From Sepioteuthis lessoniana (taxonomy: Eukaryota; Mollusca; Cephalopoda; Myopsida; Loliginidae), in contig CAUZXS010000227.1 in assembly GCA_963585895.1 (NCBI GenBank), positions 62,001-126,000 on the forward strand: DNA of 64,000 bases, written 5' to 3'. The notes beneath the pieces are model-generated. The model had not been told where the DNA came from. It worked only from the letters and a program-made list of their open reading frames with translations, and searched no databases. Positions 44,236 through 55,783 of this stretch are shown here, one piece after another. Numbering within the stretch: position 1 is the first letter of the stretch; every line of letters begins with the position of its first letter. Both the position numbers and the translations under genes were made by a program.

Positions 44236-45011
44236 CCATAGAAAAGCAAGGTTTGGATAAGTTTGGATTAATGTGTTAAAAATCCTGCAATGTGTGTTAT
44301 ATATCAGTAAGGAATAAAGGTTTACATTGTATATGGTGTGGATAATTTGCATACTGGTTTTAACGAAACCAGATTTAATAAATGATTACTTATATGAGTA
44401 TTATTGATTTTTAATATTAGTGTTTTATTCTCAAATGTATGAAAAGCGATGCTGTGTATAATTTTATATAGAAATCAATTAAAATAGAATAAAAATGTTA
44501 TTTTTCTATTTAGTTTTGTTAGTCTTTTTAATTGAATATAATATTTTATTACATTAAAATAGTTGCACCCAGTGGGTGTATATTTTTGTTAGTATTATTG
44601 ATGGCAGTTTGTTAATTCTATTCTGAAATGAAAAAAGCAGGTAAAATTGGGATAAACTGTTATTTAGTTTCTTATGAATTGCGTTAGTGAGTGTCAAATG
44701 CATCTCAGCAGCAAGCATGCAAGAACATTAGAAACAACATGATACTTAAAATTATGGATATTTCATCACAAATTTTTCACCAATGCATAAAAGTGAGTAT
44801 AATCTGGATTGATTGCTAAAAGTTTTATATAAATTTGATATAATATTAAAAATTTAACTGTAAATAAAACATTCAAAGAATTAACAATTTTAACAGCAAA
44901 TAAAGTGTGTTCAAATTATTTGTTGATTGCTTAGTTGTTTTTGTGAAACAAAATTCATGACTGAATTTTAAAAAAATCTTTTATACACTGTGAGGGCATT
45001 TGAAAATAAGG

Positions 45012-45056
<45 letters not shown>

Positions 45057-45206
45057 AAAGTAAGTTAAGTGCTTTTAGAGTGGAGCTGGTTTAAAACCTA
45101 AAATTCTAAAAGGACAAATCTGCAGTACTTTTCTCTTTATGCTGAGTTTCACATGTCACCACAATCATCAGATAGAAAACATTATATATATATATATATA
45201 CCTTCA
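44236..45206. other. anonymous DNA with TA runs
   Basis: No gene. TA runs at about 45017-45050 and 45183-45201. Between them lies a short imperfect inverted pair (AAAAGAAAAGTA and TACTTTTCTCTTT). Confidence 0.45.
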
Positions 45207-45510
45207 TGAGGTGCTTATGGTGTAATGGTTACAGTTGTTGAAAATGGACTAGGTAACCTAAGTTAAAATTCTGGATGAGGCTGTTTACATTTCAAAAATC
45301 TTTAATACCCTTGGGAAAGGTATGAATGCAATTATTCTTCATCCAGGTGTGGGTAAATAGTTGGGTAGACTGACTCTTTTACCTTGGTATGACAATTGGT
45401 TTATGAGAAGAAAAACTGAATTCAAACCATTTAGACTCCACTTAAAAATTGATCTTGTGCCACATCCTGTTTGTGTGGAGGCATTGGGTAAATATATTTA
45501 TGCATTCAGA
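45207..45510 (+). mobile_element. S3 SINE, full length
   Basis: A-box TGGTGTAATGG, degraded B-box AAGTTAAAATTCT, CCCTTGGGAAAGGTATGAAT, CCAGGTGTGGGTAAATAG, GACTCTTTTACCTTGGTATG and the end GATCTTGTGCCACATCCTG. Confidence 0.85.
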
Positions 45511-45811
45511 CGGAATATAAATTAAAAAGAAGCAAGATTATAGATTGTATATTAAAATGGGAAATAGTAAAAAAAAAATGCCGTAAATATAAGGCTGGTG
45601 ATAAATTTTATCTCTTAATGTATGGCAGAAAACTTAGTTATAGCTTCTTACAATAACCCTAATGAATTACTCAATCAGAAATCTGAGATGCTTAATGCTT
45701 GTAGACATAAAAAAAAACCCTGATTACTTAGTAGATAAAATGTGGCTTTGTTTTTGTTATGCTAATTTTTTATTCTTTTTGGTGGTTGCTTTGTCAATAA
45801 AATGTCATTTG
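45511..45811. other. anonymous DNA
   Basis: Nothing recognised. Confidence 0.4.
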
Positions 45812-45891
45812 GGCCAACCCACGTTAATCAGAATTATCCTGATGATCTGGTAGGTGAAATGTAGGTAGACAAGTTCTGGCTCTTTAGGTAT

Positions 45892-45892
<1 letters not shown>
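45812..45892. repeat. half of a fold-back element
   Basis: AATCAGAATTATCCTGATGA, TCTGGTAGGTGAAATGTAGG and GTTCTGGCTCTTTAGGTATT match the right arm of the palindromic element at 49323-49439. The left arm is absent. Confidence 0.65.
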
Positions 45893-45924
<32 letters not shown>

Positions 45925-46072
45925 ATGTCTACCCATCTCATGAGTCTCATTACTTTTAGTATCATGTATTTTTTATAAAAAGAATGATACATTCATCAGA
46001 TGAGGCATGTCTCATTTTTTGTAAAAATACATGAAATTAATAATAATGAGACTTCTAGGAGGAGGTGAGTCA
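45925..46072. repeat. fold-back element
   Basis: Inverted arms: TCTCATTACTTTTAGTATCA and TGTATTTTTTATAAAAAG at 45944-45981 pair with GTAAAAATACATGAAATT and AATAATAATGAGACTTCT at 46021-46055, with a ~30 bp centre around 45998. It follows a TA run. Confidence 0.75.
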
Positions 46073-46075
46073 ACA

Positions 46076-46871
46076 TGTATTCATTTTAGGTTCTATTCTG
46101 CTCTATTGGCCAAGTATTTCAACACTTATTTGATTTATACAAAAGCATTTAAAATGATTTGTTTATTTCACTATATCTATATATATAATTAATATTGGCA
46201 GTTAGTTGTTATGTATGAAGATGTTTATCTGTCATTCTAAATTGCAAATAACTTCAGCACTGTCATAATTATAGAATTGTTCAAGCTTGAATTTTCTGAC
46301 TTGGCTCTAGTTGATATTACTCATATACTGACTGTTTTATTTATCATTTTCTTTCTGAAGACATTTAATAATAAAAGCTTTTTATCTTATGACAGTATAA
46401 TGAGGTGTTTTCCTTTTCAAAATATAATTTTAATATAATGATAGCTTATCATTTCAAACACTGAAAACAATTTTTGTTGGTACCAAGAAAAAAAATGGTA
46501 CAGTACTTGCAAAAAAGAAATATACCAATGTAGGAAATATTAAAAATTTTCTGAAATCTAGTTCAACTAGACAACCCAGTGACCTGTTGGGTCAACCTTT
46601 GAGAGGAAAATAGTGCATTCTGATTTGATGATGTGACTAGAATGAACATTAAATTTTTCCCAATGGCATTATCATTTTGCTTTGGAAATTAAAGAAAACA
46701 TCAGTTTAATAAAGAAGGAGACATAGCAAGATGAATATTAGGTTAATTAATGTTGTTTTTTCTTTAGTCATATTTTTGATTTAAAAAAATTTTTCCTTTT
46801 CCCTAATTTGTCTCCATCTTTACTTCAATCTCCTCTTTTCCTTTGTCACTTCTGTTTTGTCTTTCTTTCTT
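46076..46871. other. anonymous AT-rich DNA
   Basis: Nothing recognised. Confidence 0.4.
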
Positions 46872-46988
46872 TTCCCAGTTTATGGGTTGAATAGTACTAC
46901 TACTGTTCTTCTACGAGGATGGCTTTAGCATTCAATAACCCATGAAGGTTGATATGCCATTAAACAAAGCAACCAAACTGAACCAAAT
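46872..46988 (+). mobile_element. S1 SINE, 3' half
   Basis: TTTATGGGTTGAATAGTACT, CTGTTCTTCTACGAGGATGG, CAATAACCCATGAAGGTTG, ATATGCCATTAAACAAAG and CCAAACTGAACC. Head missing. Confidence 0.82.
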
Positions 46989-47229
46989 AATCCTGTGAGC
47001 TTATTGTGCCTATCAGTTATATTTCATTTTACTAGCTTTAATGAAGGAGTTTTGTTGTTCATTTTTTTAAATTAAAAATACAGAATTATAATACATAAGA
47101 AAATTAAGAAAATGAATTTATAAAATTCCAAGTATTTCAACATAATTATACAATTTGACATTGAGAAAAATTCGATAGAAGATTAATAATAAACACAAGA
47201 ACCAAATAAATGAAGATTTGTCTGGTCTT

Positions 47230-47267
<38 letters not shown>

Positions 47268-47473
47268 ATTCTTTGGTCTAAATTCTGTCAATTTTGAATC
47301 ATTTAACAACTTAGTTTCAATATTGAATGAAGAAAATTTCATTTTTATAGTAACATGGAGCATTTCTTATTGAATGCCATTGGGTAATGTTTTGTATTAC
47401 CATTACAACAGCATTTCTAATTAATCTCTTGTGAAATCAGACTGAATGTCCAATATATATATATTTAATTTTA
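46989..47473. other. anonymous DNA with a TA run
   Basis: No gene. TA run at about 47231-47263. Confidence 0.45.
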
Positions 47474-47745
47474 TGGCGGTGCTCATGCTGTTATGCTTAC
47501 CATCGTAGGAAATGGAGATGGTGACCCAAGTTTAAATCCAGGATAAGGCTGTTTTATATAGTGCTAATGCCTTGGAAGAAGTTATGAATAGTTGCCCTCT
47601 CTAGTTATGGGTAAATAAGACAGATTGGGCTCTTTAACCTTGGTATGGCAACAAGTTTAGGGGAATGAAAACTCTGAATTCAAACCTAGACTTTTAAAAT
47701 TGACTTTGTGTCACATTCTGCTCCTGTAGAATGGTTGGGTAAAAG

Positions 47746-47748
<3 letters not shown>
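47474..47748 (+). mobile_element. S3 SINE, full length
   Basis: GCGGTGCTCATGCTGTTATG head, B-box-like AAGTTTAAATCCA, CTTGGAAGAAGTTATGAATA, TTATGGGTAAATAAGACAG, CTTTAACCTTGGTATGGCAA and the end GACTTTGTGTCACATTCTGC. Followed directly by a TA run (47749-47779). Confidence 0.85.
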
Positions 47749-47779
<31 letters not shown>

Positions 47780-47782
<3 letters not shown>

Positions 47783-48120
47783 TTTATTTTGTTTTTATTT
47801 TGTACCTATTTCTATAACTCTAGTGATGTGAAAAAAAACAGATTATGCAATTTGCAAATAAAATAATATTACACAAACTGATATCTGTAAAAAAAATTCA
47901 ATAAAAAAGAAAAGACTAAAAATATCCATGAAAATAATCAACCAGCACTGCAATATCTAGCCAAGAGAAAAAACAATGACAGAGTTACCTAAACGAATAT
48001 GTAAAAGTGCCCAATAAACTAAGTAGAGCAAAACTAGTGTACCTAAAAGTGCTGGAAATAACCTCCCTAGGTTTCACATCATCAGAAGTCAGAATCAACC
48101 TGATGTAGGTGAAACCTTGG
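47780..48120 (+). repeat. X repeat, left copy
   Basis: About 340 bp repeated at 49056-49440: GATTTTATTTTGTTTTTATT, TATTTCTATAACTCTAGTGA, ATCAACCAGCACTGCAATAT, GTGCCCAATAAACTAAG. Its right end is the fold-back motif CCTAGGTTTCACATCATCAG with a shortened second arm. A mariner element follows immediately. Confidence 0.88.
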
Positions 48121-48122
48121 TA

Positions 48123-49020
48123 CAAGAATCATTAAATAAATTTCCAGACTTTTTCGTATGGGCACTTTTATTGATAGTACACACATGAAACTCTAGTCCC
48201 TTTCGAAGTAATCTCCTCTGGCTGCAATGCACTTGTTGTACCGTTCCAAGAACTTTTGGAAGGCCTCATGGAAGTCCTCTTGTGTGAGCGTATCAAGGAC
48301 CAACGTCACAGCCTCTTTCATCTCCTCAATTGTCTCATAATGACAGCCTCTGAGCTTAGGGAATAACCAAAAGTCACAGGGAGCAAGGTCTGGACAATAG
48401 GGAGGCTGAGGAAATGTCTTGATGCCCATCTTAGTCAAATAGTCTGTGACAAGGATGGAGTTGTGGACTGGTGCATTGTCCTAGTGGAAATGCCACTGAC
48501 CCGATTTGCTGGCTTCTTCCTGACGGAATCTCTTCCTGAACTCCCTTAAAACCTCAACATACTAACCCTAAGCCTAACCCTTTGGCCTATCAACTCTGGT
48601 GTATTGACTTCCTTACTCCTCCCACAGCTCTCATCATCCCTCACAGACTCCCTGCCTTACTTGAAACCCTTATGCCACTGAAAAACTGATGCTTGATTCA
48701 TGCAAGATGCTTCAAAAGCAATCTTAAGCATTCCATACGTTTCTGTGGCATTTTTTCCAAGTTTAAAACAGAATTTTATTGCATATCGTTCTTCTAAAGT
48801 GTCCTCGCATGCAGATTGCATTTTTGAAATTCACCAGGTGTGACAATCAGGCTTTATTCGGGTGTATTCCAATTCCTGCTGTAGCTGTTGATTTGAACCT
48901 GAAATCATAAAGATTGGCCAGTCATCTCATAAGATGTATAGCAATAACATTGTGAATTTTCAAGAGTCTATGACAATTTTAAATGTCTGTATAAAAAAGT
49001 CTAGAAACTTATTGTATGCC

Positions 49021-49024
<4 letters not shown>
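48123..49024 (-). mobile_element. mariner element, internally deleted, copy 2
   Basis: About 900 bp, bordered by TA. Left end CAAGAATCATTAAATAAATT; the right complement reads AATAAGTTTCTAGACTTTTT. Same structure and internal junction (CCCTAAGCCTAACCCTTTGG at 48565) as the 41552 copy, so both descend from one deleted ancestor. Confidence 0.92.
48193..48438 (-). pseudogene. mariner transposase C-terminal fragment
   Basis: 81-codon remnant with PYCPDLAPCDFWLFPKL (catalytic Asp pattern) and a YFERD end, homologous to the 41623 fragment. The upstream coding region is broken and internally deleted. Confidence 0.92.
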
Positions 49025-49058
<34 letters not shown>

Positions 49059-49440
49059 TTTATTTTATTTTTATTTTATACCTATTTCTATAACTCTAGT
49101 GATGTGAAAAAAGCAGATTATGCAATTTGTAATTAAAATAATATTACACAAACTGATATCTGTAAAAAAAATTCAATAAAAAAGAAAAGACTAAAAATAT
49201 TCTTACTGCTTGAAAATAATCAACCAGCACTGCAATATCTAGCCAAGAGAAAAAACAATGACAGAGTTACCTTAGCTAATATGTAAAAGTGCCCAATAAA
49301 CTAAGAAGAGCAAAACTAGTGTACCTAAAAGTGCCAGAAACAACCTACCTAGGTTTCACCTACCCTATCATCATCAGAAGTCAGAATCAACCTGATGATC
49401 TGGTTGGTGAAACCTAGGTATGTAGTTTCTGGCTCTTTTA
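49025..49440 (+). repeat. TA run plus X repeat, right copy
   Basis: TA run to 49055, then the second ~385 bp X copy: TTTCTATAACTCTAGTGATG, GCACTGCAATATCTAGCC, GTGCCCAATAAACTAAGAAG. Ends in the complete fold-back listed separately. Confidence 0.88.
49323..49439. repeat. fold-back element (complete)
   Basis: Arms of about 54 bp: CCTAAAAGTGCCAGAAACAA, CCTAGGTTTCACCTACCC and ATCATCATCAG on the left pair with CTGATGATCTGG, TTGGTGAAACCTAGGTATG and TTTCTGGCTCTTTTAGG on the right, with loop AAGTCAGAATCAAC. Related copies lie at 48049-48113 (short) and 45812-45892 (half). Confidence 0.88.
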
Positions 49441-49697
49441 GGTATATTGGCCAAGTGGGTAGACTGTTCGCCAATGGCCCAGGAGACCAGGGTTCAGTCC
49501 CAGGTCATGTCATACAAAGACTTAAAAAAATGGTACTTGATACCTCCTTGCTTAACACTTAGCATTATAAGGTATGTGTCAAGGGTAGAGTGGAGCAACC
49601 CTGGGGAAGGAGTAGCATTCTCCCCTGCACCTCGGTGTAGTAGCTATTGAAAAGGGAACCTTCGGGTCGCCCTTGACTACGGTCGCCAACTTTACTT
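49441..49697 (+). mobile_element. S2 SINE, full length
   Basis: ATTGGCCAAGTGGGTAGACT (A-box), GGTTCAGTCCCAGG (B-box), TACTTGATACCTCCTTGCTT, GGAGCAACCCTGGGGAAGG and GGTCGCCAACTTTACTTAT. Starts inside the outer edge of a fold-back element. Confidence 0.9.
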
Positions 49698-49804
49698 ATA
49701 TTTATATATAACGTATTTAGGCAGTAGATTCTCTGAGAAGAATATTTGAAAATAACAAAGAAGGATATGATGTTAAGCTTTATATATAGAATACTCCATG
49801 ACTC

Positions 49805-49838
<34 letters not shown>

Positions 49839-50605
49839 GAGCTGAACCAAATGTTTGTAAAAATGATGGTATATCCAATGAAAATTATAGCAGTTAAATG
49901 ATAAGACCAACAAAGTTAGTTTAAAGTAGTTCTTCCATAATCAATATCTCTTTGAAGGTATACAAAACTAATTACAACAAAACTTTCCTTTTTCATTATC
50001 TTATGGTGAATGTTTTTTTTTTCATCATAAATAGTTATTATTTTTACTGATTCTAATTTTACTTTTATATATGTACCATTATTTAACTAGCAAAGAATAA
50101 AAGTATCTATCAAAAGATATCTGATTCTAGCTTACAACAAATAGCTTTTAGTGAATAAGTAAAAAGAAAAACTCAAAATGGCATATTCTACTTGTTTAAA
50201 ATAGGCTTGTAGAATTCTGTAGGAATCGTTTTTATAAGAATCTGGCTGAATTTATTGTAAGAGACAAAATAAACATTTTGTCTGGTTATTCTCAAGATTT
50301 ATTCATGAGAGTAAATCCATGTCCATAGTCTAACATTGTTACTACTTGAATTTTGATCTAAAATTTTTATAATTAATGAGATTAATATTCACCATTGAAT
50401 TTAGTGCATTGACAAGGAAAGAGATGAGGTTTAAAAATACTTTTTTGTGTTAATAAATACTTTTTCATCTTGAAGTTATGGTTATTGATGTACATACATT
50501 TGTACATATAAATGGTATATGCACAAACCAGAATCTGTCTAAGAAAACGAGAAAGTAATTTGAGATATAAACAGATCATCCAATCCCACTTAGAAGATCA
50601 GACCT
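49698..50605. other. anonymous DNA with a TA run
   Basis: No gene. TA run at about 49813-49840. Confidence 0.45.
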
Positions 50606-50860
50606 AGGGGGTGTCCTCGTGGTGTAATGGTTAAAGCGATGGACTGCGGAATCGTAGTACGCGAGTTTGTACTCCAGTTGCGCTATTACGTTCACTTTCG
50701 GGCAAGTACCCTTGGGAAAGGTATGAACCCCCTTATCCTCCCAGCTATGGGTTAAATAGTACCACTACTGTTCTTCTAGGAGAATGCCTTTGGCATTAAA
50801 TAACCTAAAAAGAGTTGATATACCATTAAACAAAGAAACCAAACCAAACTAAACCAAGAC
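50606..50860 (+). mobile_element. S1 SINE, best-preserved copy
   Basis: GTGTCCTCGTGGTGTAATGG (A-box), GCGATGGACTGCGGAATCG, CGCGAGTTTGTACTCCAG (B-box position), CCCTTGGGAAAGGTATGAAC, CCTCCCAGCTATGGGTTAAA, TACTGTTCTTCTAGGAG and the tail GGCATTAAATAACC with ATACCATTAAACAAAG and CAAAC repeats. Several CpGs remain, so it is comparatively young. Confidence 0.92.
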
Positions 50861-52133
50861 CAGACCTAATGTTAATGAAAAAGAAAAAAAATATTGTTAT
50901 CTTGTGGATTTTGTTGTATCAGCAGACCACAGAGTGAAAATGAAATAAAATGAAAATTTGGGTCTTGCTAGACAGCTGAAATAGTTGTAATTGGTGCACT
51001 TGGAACTATCTTAATCACGGTATCTTTAAGATCCACAAGAATACTTAGAAGAATCCTGGACATCTGAGGAGACTTGCTGTCACTTGGACTACAGTGAGAA
51101 ACCACCTATTAAAAATAGTGTGATAAACTCCCAAGAAGCAAAATAATTGTAATGATGATAATTGCATCTTTATAGTTATTCTTGATCATCAAGTGACAAC
51201 AAGTCTCCTAAAATTTTTACTGATCCTTGCTCAACATTCTCACTGGTGTTACTAGTGCATAAACAACTAGTGTTAGAATAAACTTATAAACAACACATTT
51301 TGAAGGTCGGATCAGCAGCTCTGTACTGTAACATACATATTTAATAGTTGCTATTTAAATCTTCTTCAATATTGATTAATTAAATATATTAAAATATATT
51401 TATTGTGTAAAATACTTTTTTTCATCACTAGTCTTTTGACTTATAGAGTTGAAATGTCTTTTAATACTATCTGTAAGTATCTCAGTTGTAAGGAAATATT
51501 TTATTTTATATTTGCTTTTATTGTTTTTACATTTACTCTTGTATTAATGACAAGTTATTACTATTGATCCATTGGTATTAGGCTGTTTTAAAGGAATTTC
51601 AGTCTTTACTTCAAAGTTTATTCAAAAAATTATGATTTCAATATATTATTAATAATATTATATCATTATCAATACTCTGTGATTATCTAAAAAATTTTCT
51701 TTTGAGCTCACTGTGCCTATCAACTATATATTTTTTTTACTAATTAATCATGAAAGAGTTTTGTAGTTGAATTTTTTTATTAAAATATACAGAAGTATAA
51801 TAATGGAAGTATAAAATTAAAAATTTCTAAAAAATGAAAGAAAATTGAGGAAATGATAAATTTATAATATTATAATTATCATAATCATACAAGTTGAAAT
51901 TGAGAAAATTACTGGTATGAATGTGAAAATACTCTTCTGATAATGACACAAGAGATAACATTTGAGCCACTGGTATTCGGCTTTATCAAAAGTATTTTAT
52001 TTTTTTTTTTACTGATCTTTACTGTAAAACTTATTTCATCTACATATCTAAAGATTATGATTCTATTAACATTGAAATAAAATGTGAATTCTTCCAAGGC
52101 AAGACTGTGTCATTACCACTGTATGGCTTTTAG
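50861..52133. other. anonymous AT-rich DNA
   Basis: Nothing recognised. Confidence 0.45.
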
Positions 52134-52490
52134 TAAAATGCCTGGAGAAAAAGGTAGATGGGAACTACACAAAGATGCTGTTTTACACATATCCTAGAAG
52201 TAGTCCTTACCAAACAGCAATTGTACAGCCACTTACCTCCCATCTTGCAAACCATCCAAGTAAAATGAGCAAGACATGTTGGGCACTACTGAAGAAATAA
52301 GGATGAACTCATAAGCAATGTTTTCCTATGGACACAAAAGTGTTAGGCAACCAACAAAATCTTACATTCATCAGCTCTGCATGGACACTTGATGTCGTCT
52401 AGAGAACTTATCAAATGCAATGACCAATAAGATGATAAGAAAGAGTCAAAGGAATCTATGCTATCAGCATATAATGGTGATGAGGATTAA
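52134..52490 (+). mobile_element. LINE copy I, degenerate 3' fragment
   Basis: GTAGATGGGAACTACACAAA, CAATTGTACAGCCACTTACC, AGCAAGACATGTTGGGCAC, CATCAGCTCTGCATGGAC and GGTGATGAGG at the end. No open frame. Confidence 0.82.
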
Positions 52491-52595
52491 ATAGATTAGT
52501 TTAGAGCCACTGAAATTACTTTTGTTCAGCAAATTAATGGAAAATTATTCAGTAACAACCATAAATAAGTACACCTCCTAACAATTCAAAATAAA

Positions 52596-52878
52596 TGCTG
52601 ATAGGGATAGTTGGGGAGTGAGAGTCAAAGGAATCTGTGCTGTTGGCATCCCTTGATGATGATGATCAATACTGTGTGATCAAAGCGATATAATCCTGTG
52701 GCCCTCTTCACATGTACAGGCAAGAGCAGGACGACCAGCTAGAAACTATATACCATGACTCTGTGCTGATACAGGATATAGCCTTGAAGACCTCCTGGGA
52801 GTGATGGATGATAGAGACGAGTGGCAAGAGAGGATCAGAGAGATCCATACTGACAGTGTGACATGATGATAATGAAGT
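52596..52878 (+). mobile_element. LINE copy J, two 3' fragments in tandem
   Basis: A short tip (52596-52665: GGGGAGTGAGAGTCAAAGG to TTGATGATGATGAT) is followed by a second fragment (52672-52878: CTGTGGCCCTCTTCACATG, AGCAGGACGACCAGCTAG, CATGATGATAATGAAG). Each has its own 3' end, so these are two insertions or an end-to-end duplication. Confidence 0.8.
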
Positions 52879-53856
52879 TATCTATTGGAAATTTCAAAGA
52901 ATCTCTGTCTCTATCAAATTTCTGGTATTTGTTTTTATTCCATCTTTCTTAACTAATATGAAAATGTTCTCCAACAGCTGTTGTTTTGTCATCAACCAGT
53001 GATTTTAAAAAAACAAAACAAAAAAAAATTGTTTATGTTGCATTGTGGACAGATTGTAATAATTCTTTTCAAAACAGTTTTATTGTGAATACTTAAATAT
53101 TTGGCTGGGTGTTAAATCAACATTCTGCCAATTGATTCTGTCCAAGTTAATGGTTTTACAGGAAAAATTATAGAACTAAAGATATTTGATCTGCTGAAAT
53201 GCAATGTAGACTTTTTGGGTGTGAATGGACAGTCGGATAAGCAGACTGTTAGCTGAGAAATCTAATGGACTCTCTTTGTTTTATGGTGGTTGTTGATCAA
53301 AGAATCTTTACTCACTGAAGACATTTTGCCTGCTGAGAAACATTGCTCTTTGAATTTCTGATTTGAGAAATTATCATTATTATGCATTGATTTACTTAGA
53401 CTAGTATCCTTATTTTGATTATTATTATTGTTTCAACATTTTGATTGTTTTATTCTCTGACTTTCAGATAACATGAGAATTTTAATCTGAACTCTATTCG
53501 ATCTATGGGATAGATTGTCCTTGTTTTGCTGTGTATTCAAGGTATTGATAATCCTCTCAGTAGGCCAAGCATAGTATTAAACACTATATGGTTGCTTTTG
53601 ATTTTAAAAGGTTTAAAGTTGAAAAATTCTATCATCTAATTGTCCTTTGAGATAATGGCTCAGTGTATTTGCTATTTAATTGTTCACGTGTTCAAGTTTA
53701 GATTCAACCTATTTATACATTTTGTTTTGATAGAACGAGCAGACTGAGCAAAAATAAAGGAGGATAGTTAGTTTATCCTCTAGCATAGGTAGTGGAGTGA
53801 TAACAATTCAGTGCTGTGTCCTGAATACTGGATTTGGTTTGAAATATGTAAGTAAA
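52879..53856. other. anonymous DNA
   Basis: No gene or repeat recognised. Confidence 0.45.
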
Positions 53857-54100
53857 AAAAGTTGGCGACCATAGTTGAGGGCAACCAGAAGGCTCTCTTT
53901 TCAATAGCTACTACCCCGAGGTGTAGGGGAGGGTGGTACTCCTTTCCCTGGATTGCTCCACTTTACCCTTGATGCGTACCTTATATTGCTGAGTGTTAAG
54001 CAAAGAGGTATCAAGTACCATTTTTAAAGTCTTTGGTATTGAAACCCAGTCTCCCGGACCATTGGGGAACACTCTACCCACTTGGCCAATGAGCCGATTT
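53857..54100 (-). mobile_element. S2 SINE, full length
   Basis: AAGTTGGCGACCATAGTTGA, TTTCAATAGCTACTACCCC, GGATTGCTCCACTTTACCC, AGGTATCAAGTACCATTTT and CCCACTTGGCCAATGAGCC (A-box complement). A deletion spans the B-box edge. Confidence 0.9.
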
Positions 54101-54145
54101 AGAAGTTACCAATACCTGAAGAACCTTAGTGAATACAACCACCAG

Positions 54146-54315
54146 ACTGGTTGGTTGGTTTCTTTGTTTAATGGCATATCAACCTTTTTTAGGTTATTTA
54201 ATGCCAAAGCCATTCTCCTAGAAGAACAGTAGTGGTACTATTTAACCCATGGCTGGGAGGATAAGGGGGTTCATACCTTTCCCAAGGGTATTTGCCCGAA
54301 AGGGAACGTAATAGA
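54146..54315 (-). mobile_element. S1 SINE, 5' truncated
   Basis: TTTCTTTGTTTAATGGCATA, CTCCTAGAAGAACAGTAGTG, CCTTTCCCAAGGGTATTTGC and CGAAAGGGAACGTAATAG. The tRNA-like head is absent. Well preserved otherwise. Confidence 0.88.
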
Positions 54316-55783
54316 CCAGATTGTTATGACAATCAAGATGAAGACACCAATTTGAATCAAGCAGAGTAAAATAATAAAATAGTTTTTTAAAGAGTTTCAT
54401 TGTCAGATTTTGTGATGAAATGATGAAAATATCAAGCTGATTTATTTGGCTGCCAAAATAACACAATTCCAAGCTGTTTTTATTTTTGAGTACCCTGGTT
54501 ACTATCAGTCAAATGAATAGAATTCACTGACCAAAATCTAGCCAGAAGGTGGTGCTTGTGAAAAGGCTAATTATGGCACCACCCTGCTTACAGAGGCTGA
54601 ATACATCTCTTACATGTAAGTGTATTGTCTAGTAATTTTTGGTTGATGCACTAATTGCAATATCATTTATTGAACTTATTTTATAAGTAGTCTGTAGGTT
54701 TCATGCAGCTGTGTGTTTGAAAACCTTGATTTATATTAATGATGTTGATTCTTGATAAACTTACAACAGTACAAGACTATAAGTGTAGGGCATTTGGTGA
54801 ATATTGACCTTTCTAGGTTAATGATAGTCTGTTAGCTTAGCATTGCTATACAACTAGTTGGGTACGAGTGTAAGTCTCCCCGTAGGGATCAAATTCTGTA
54901 ATGCTCTAAGAGATGAGCTTGTTAACTGTTACTCAATTGTTCAGTATTATCTGTTTATGTAACATTCAGTTCCTTAAGAGATTATTCTACTTGAAATAGA
55001 AAAGAAAATAATGTGAATCCTTGTATTGATCAAGCTCTCACATAAAAGAGGTGTTTTACTACTTGAGCTAATAATTTTAAGTCAATGCAATTATTTTTCT
55101 GATGCATTTTCTTTTGATTAGAATCTGTTTATATATTATGAAAATTCTTATATTTGTATGTAGGTCTGTAACCCAATGAAAAGGATACATCATAGCAAGA
55201 TTTTTATTTGAGCAATATACTTAAAATGCTCTAATTTAGAGAATGAAGTTGTTTTCAGTCTTTTATGCAAGTGAATGGTAGTTTTCTGCAATAAATGTTC
55301 ACACTGAATGTCGTTTTTTAATCATCTAAATTCTGGATATAATGGATATAACTATGAAATGTTAATTAAAATCGTTCACTCCTTCCTAAAAAGAAGCATC
55401 ATTATCTTCATGGACAACTGTTAACTATGAAATTCTAATTAGAATCCATCACTGCCTGCTAAATAGAAGTATCAATATCATCATGGACTATTGCTAAAAT
55501 GGGAACACAATGGTTTCTTGGGTTATTTAGTCTAATATTATAAATAGGAATTCACACTTAAATTTTTCAACTGGCTTCAAATTTTTTTTTTTTCAATATT
55601 TTGAGGTAAAAACTTTTCATATTGAAATAACAGAAAATTTTGAAAAGAATATACTTAACTACATTATAGCTTTAAGAAAAACAAACAGCAGTGTTGTTGT
55701 TTTTTTTGTTTTTTTTCCTCTCTTGGTAGGAAAGAGTATTTTACATGATAACATTATAATAACAGCCATTCACAAACAGTTTT
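54316..55783. other. anonymous DNA
   Basis: Nothing recognised. At 55322-55500 a segment with AACTATGAAAT, AATTA and ATCATGGAC motifs occurs twice in diverged form about 80 bp apart. Confidence 0.4.

Noticed and set aside
50606-50690. Genuine tRNA gene
   Set aside because: A- and B-box-like motifs exist, but stems do not close and the sequence continues into a SINE body and tail shared by many copies.
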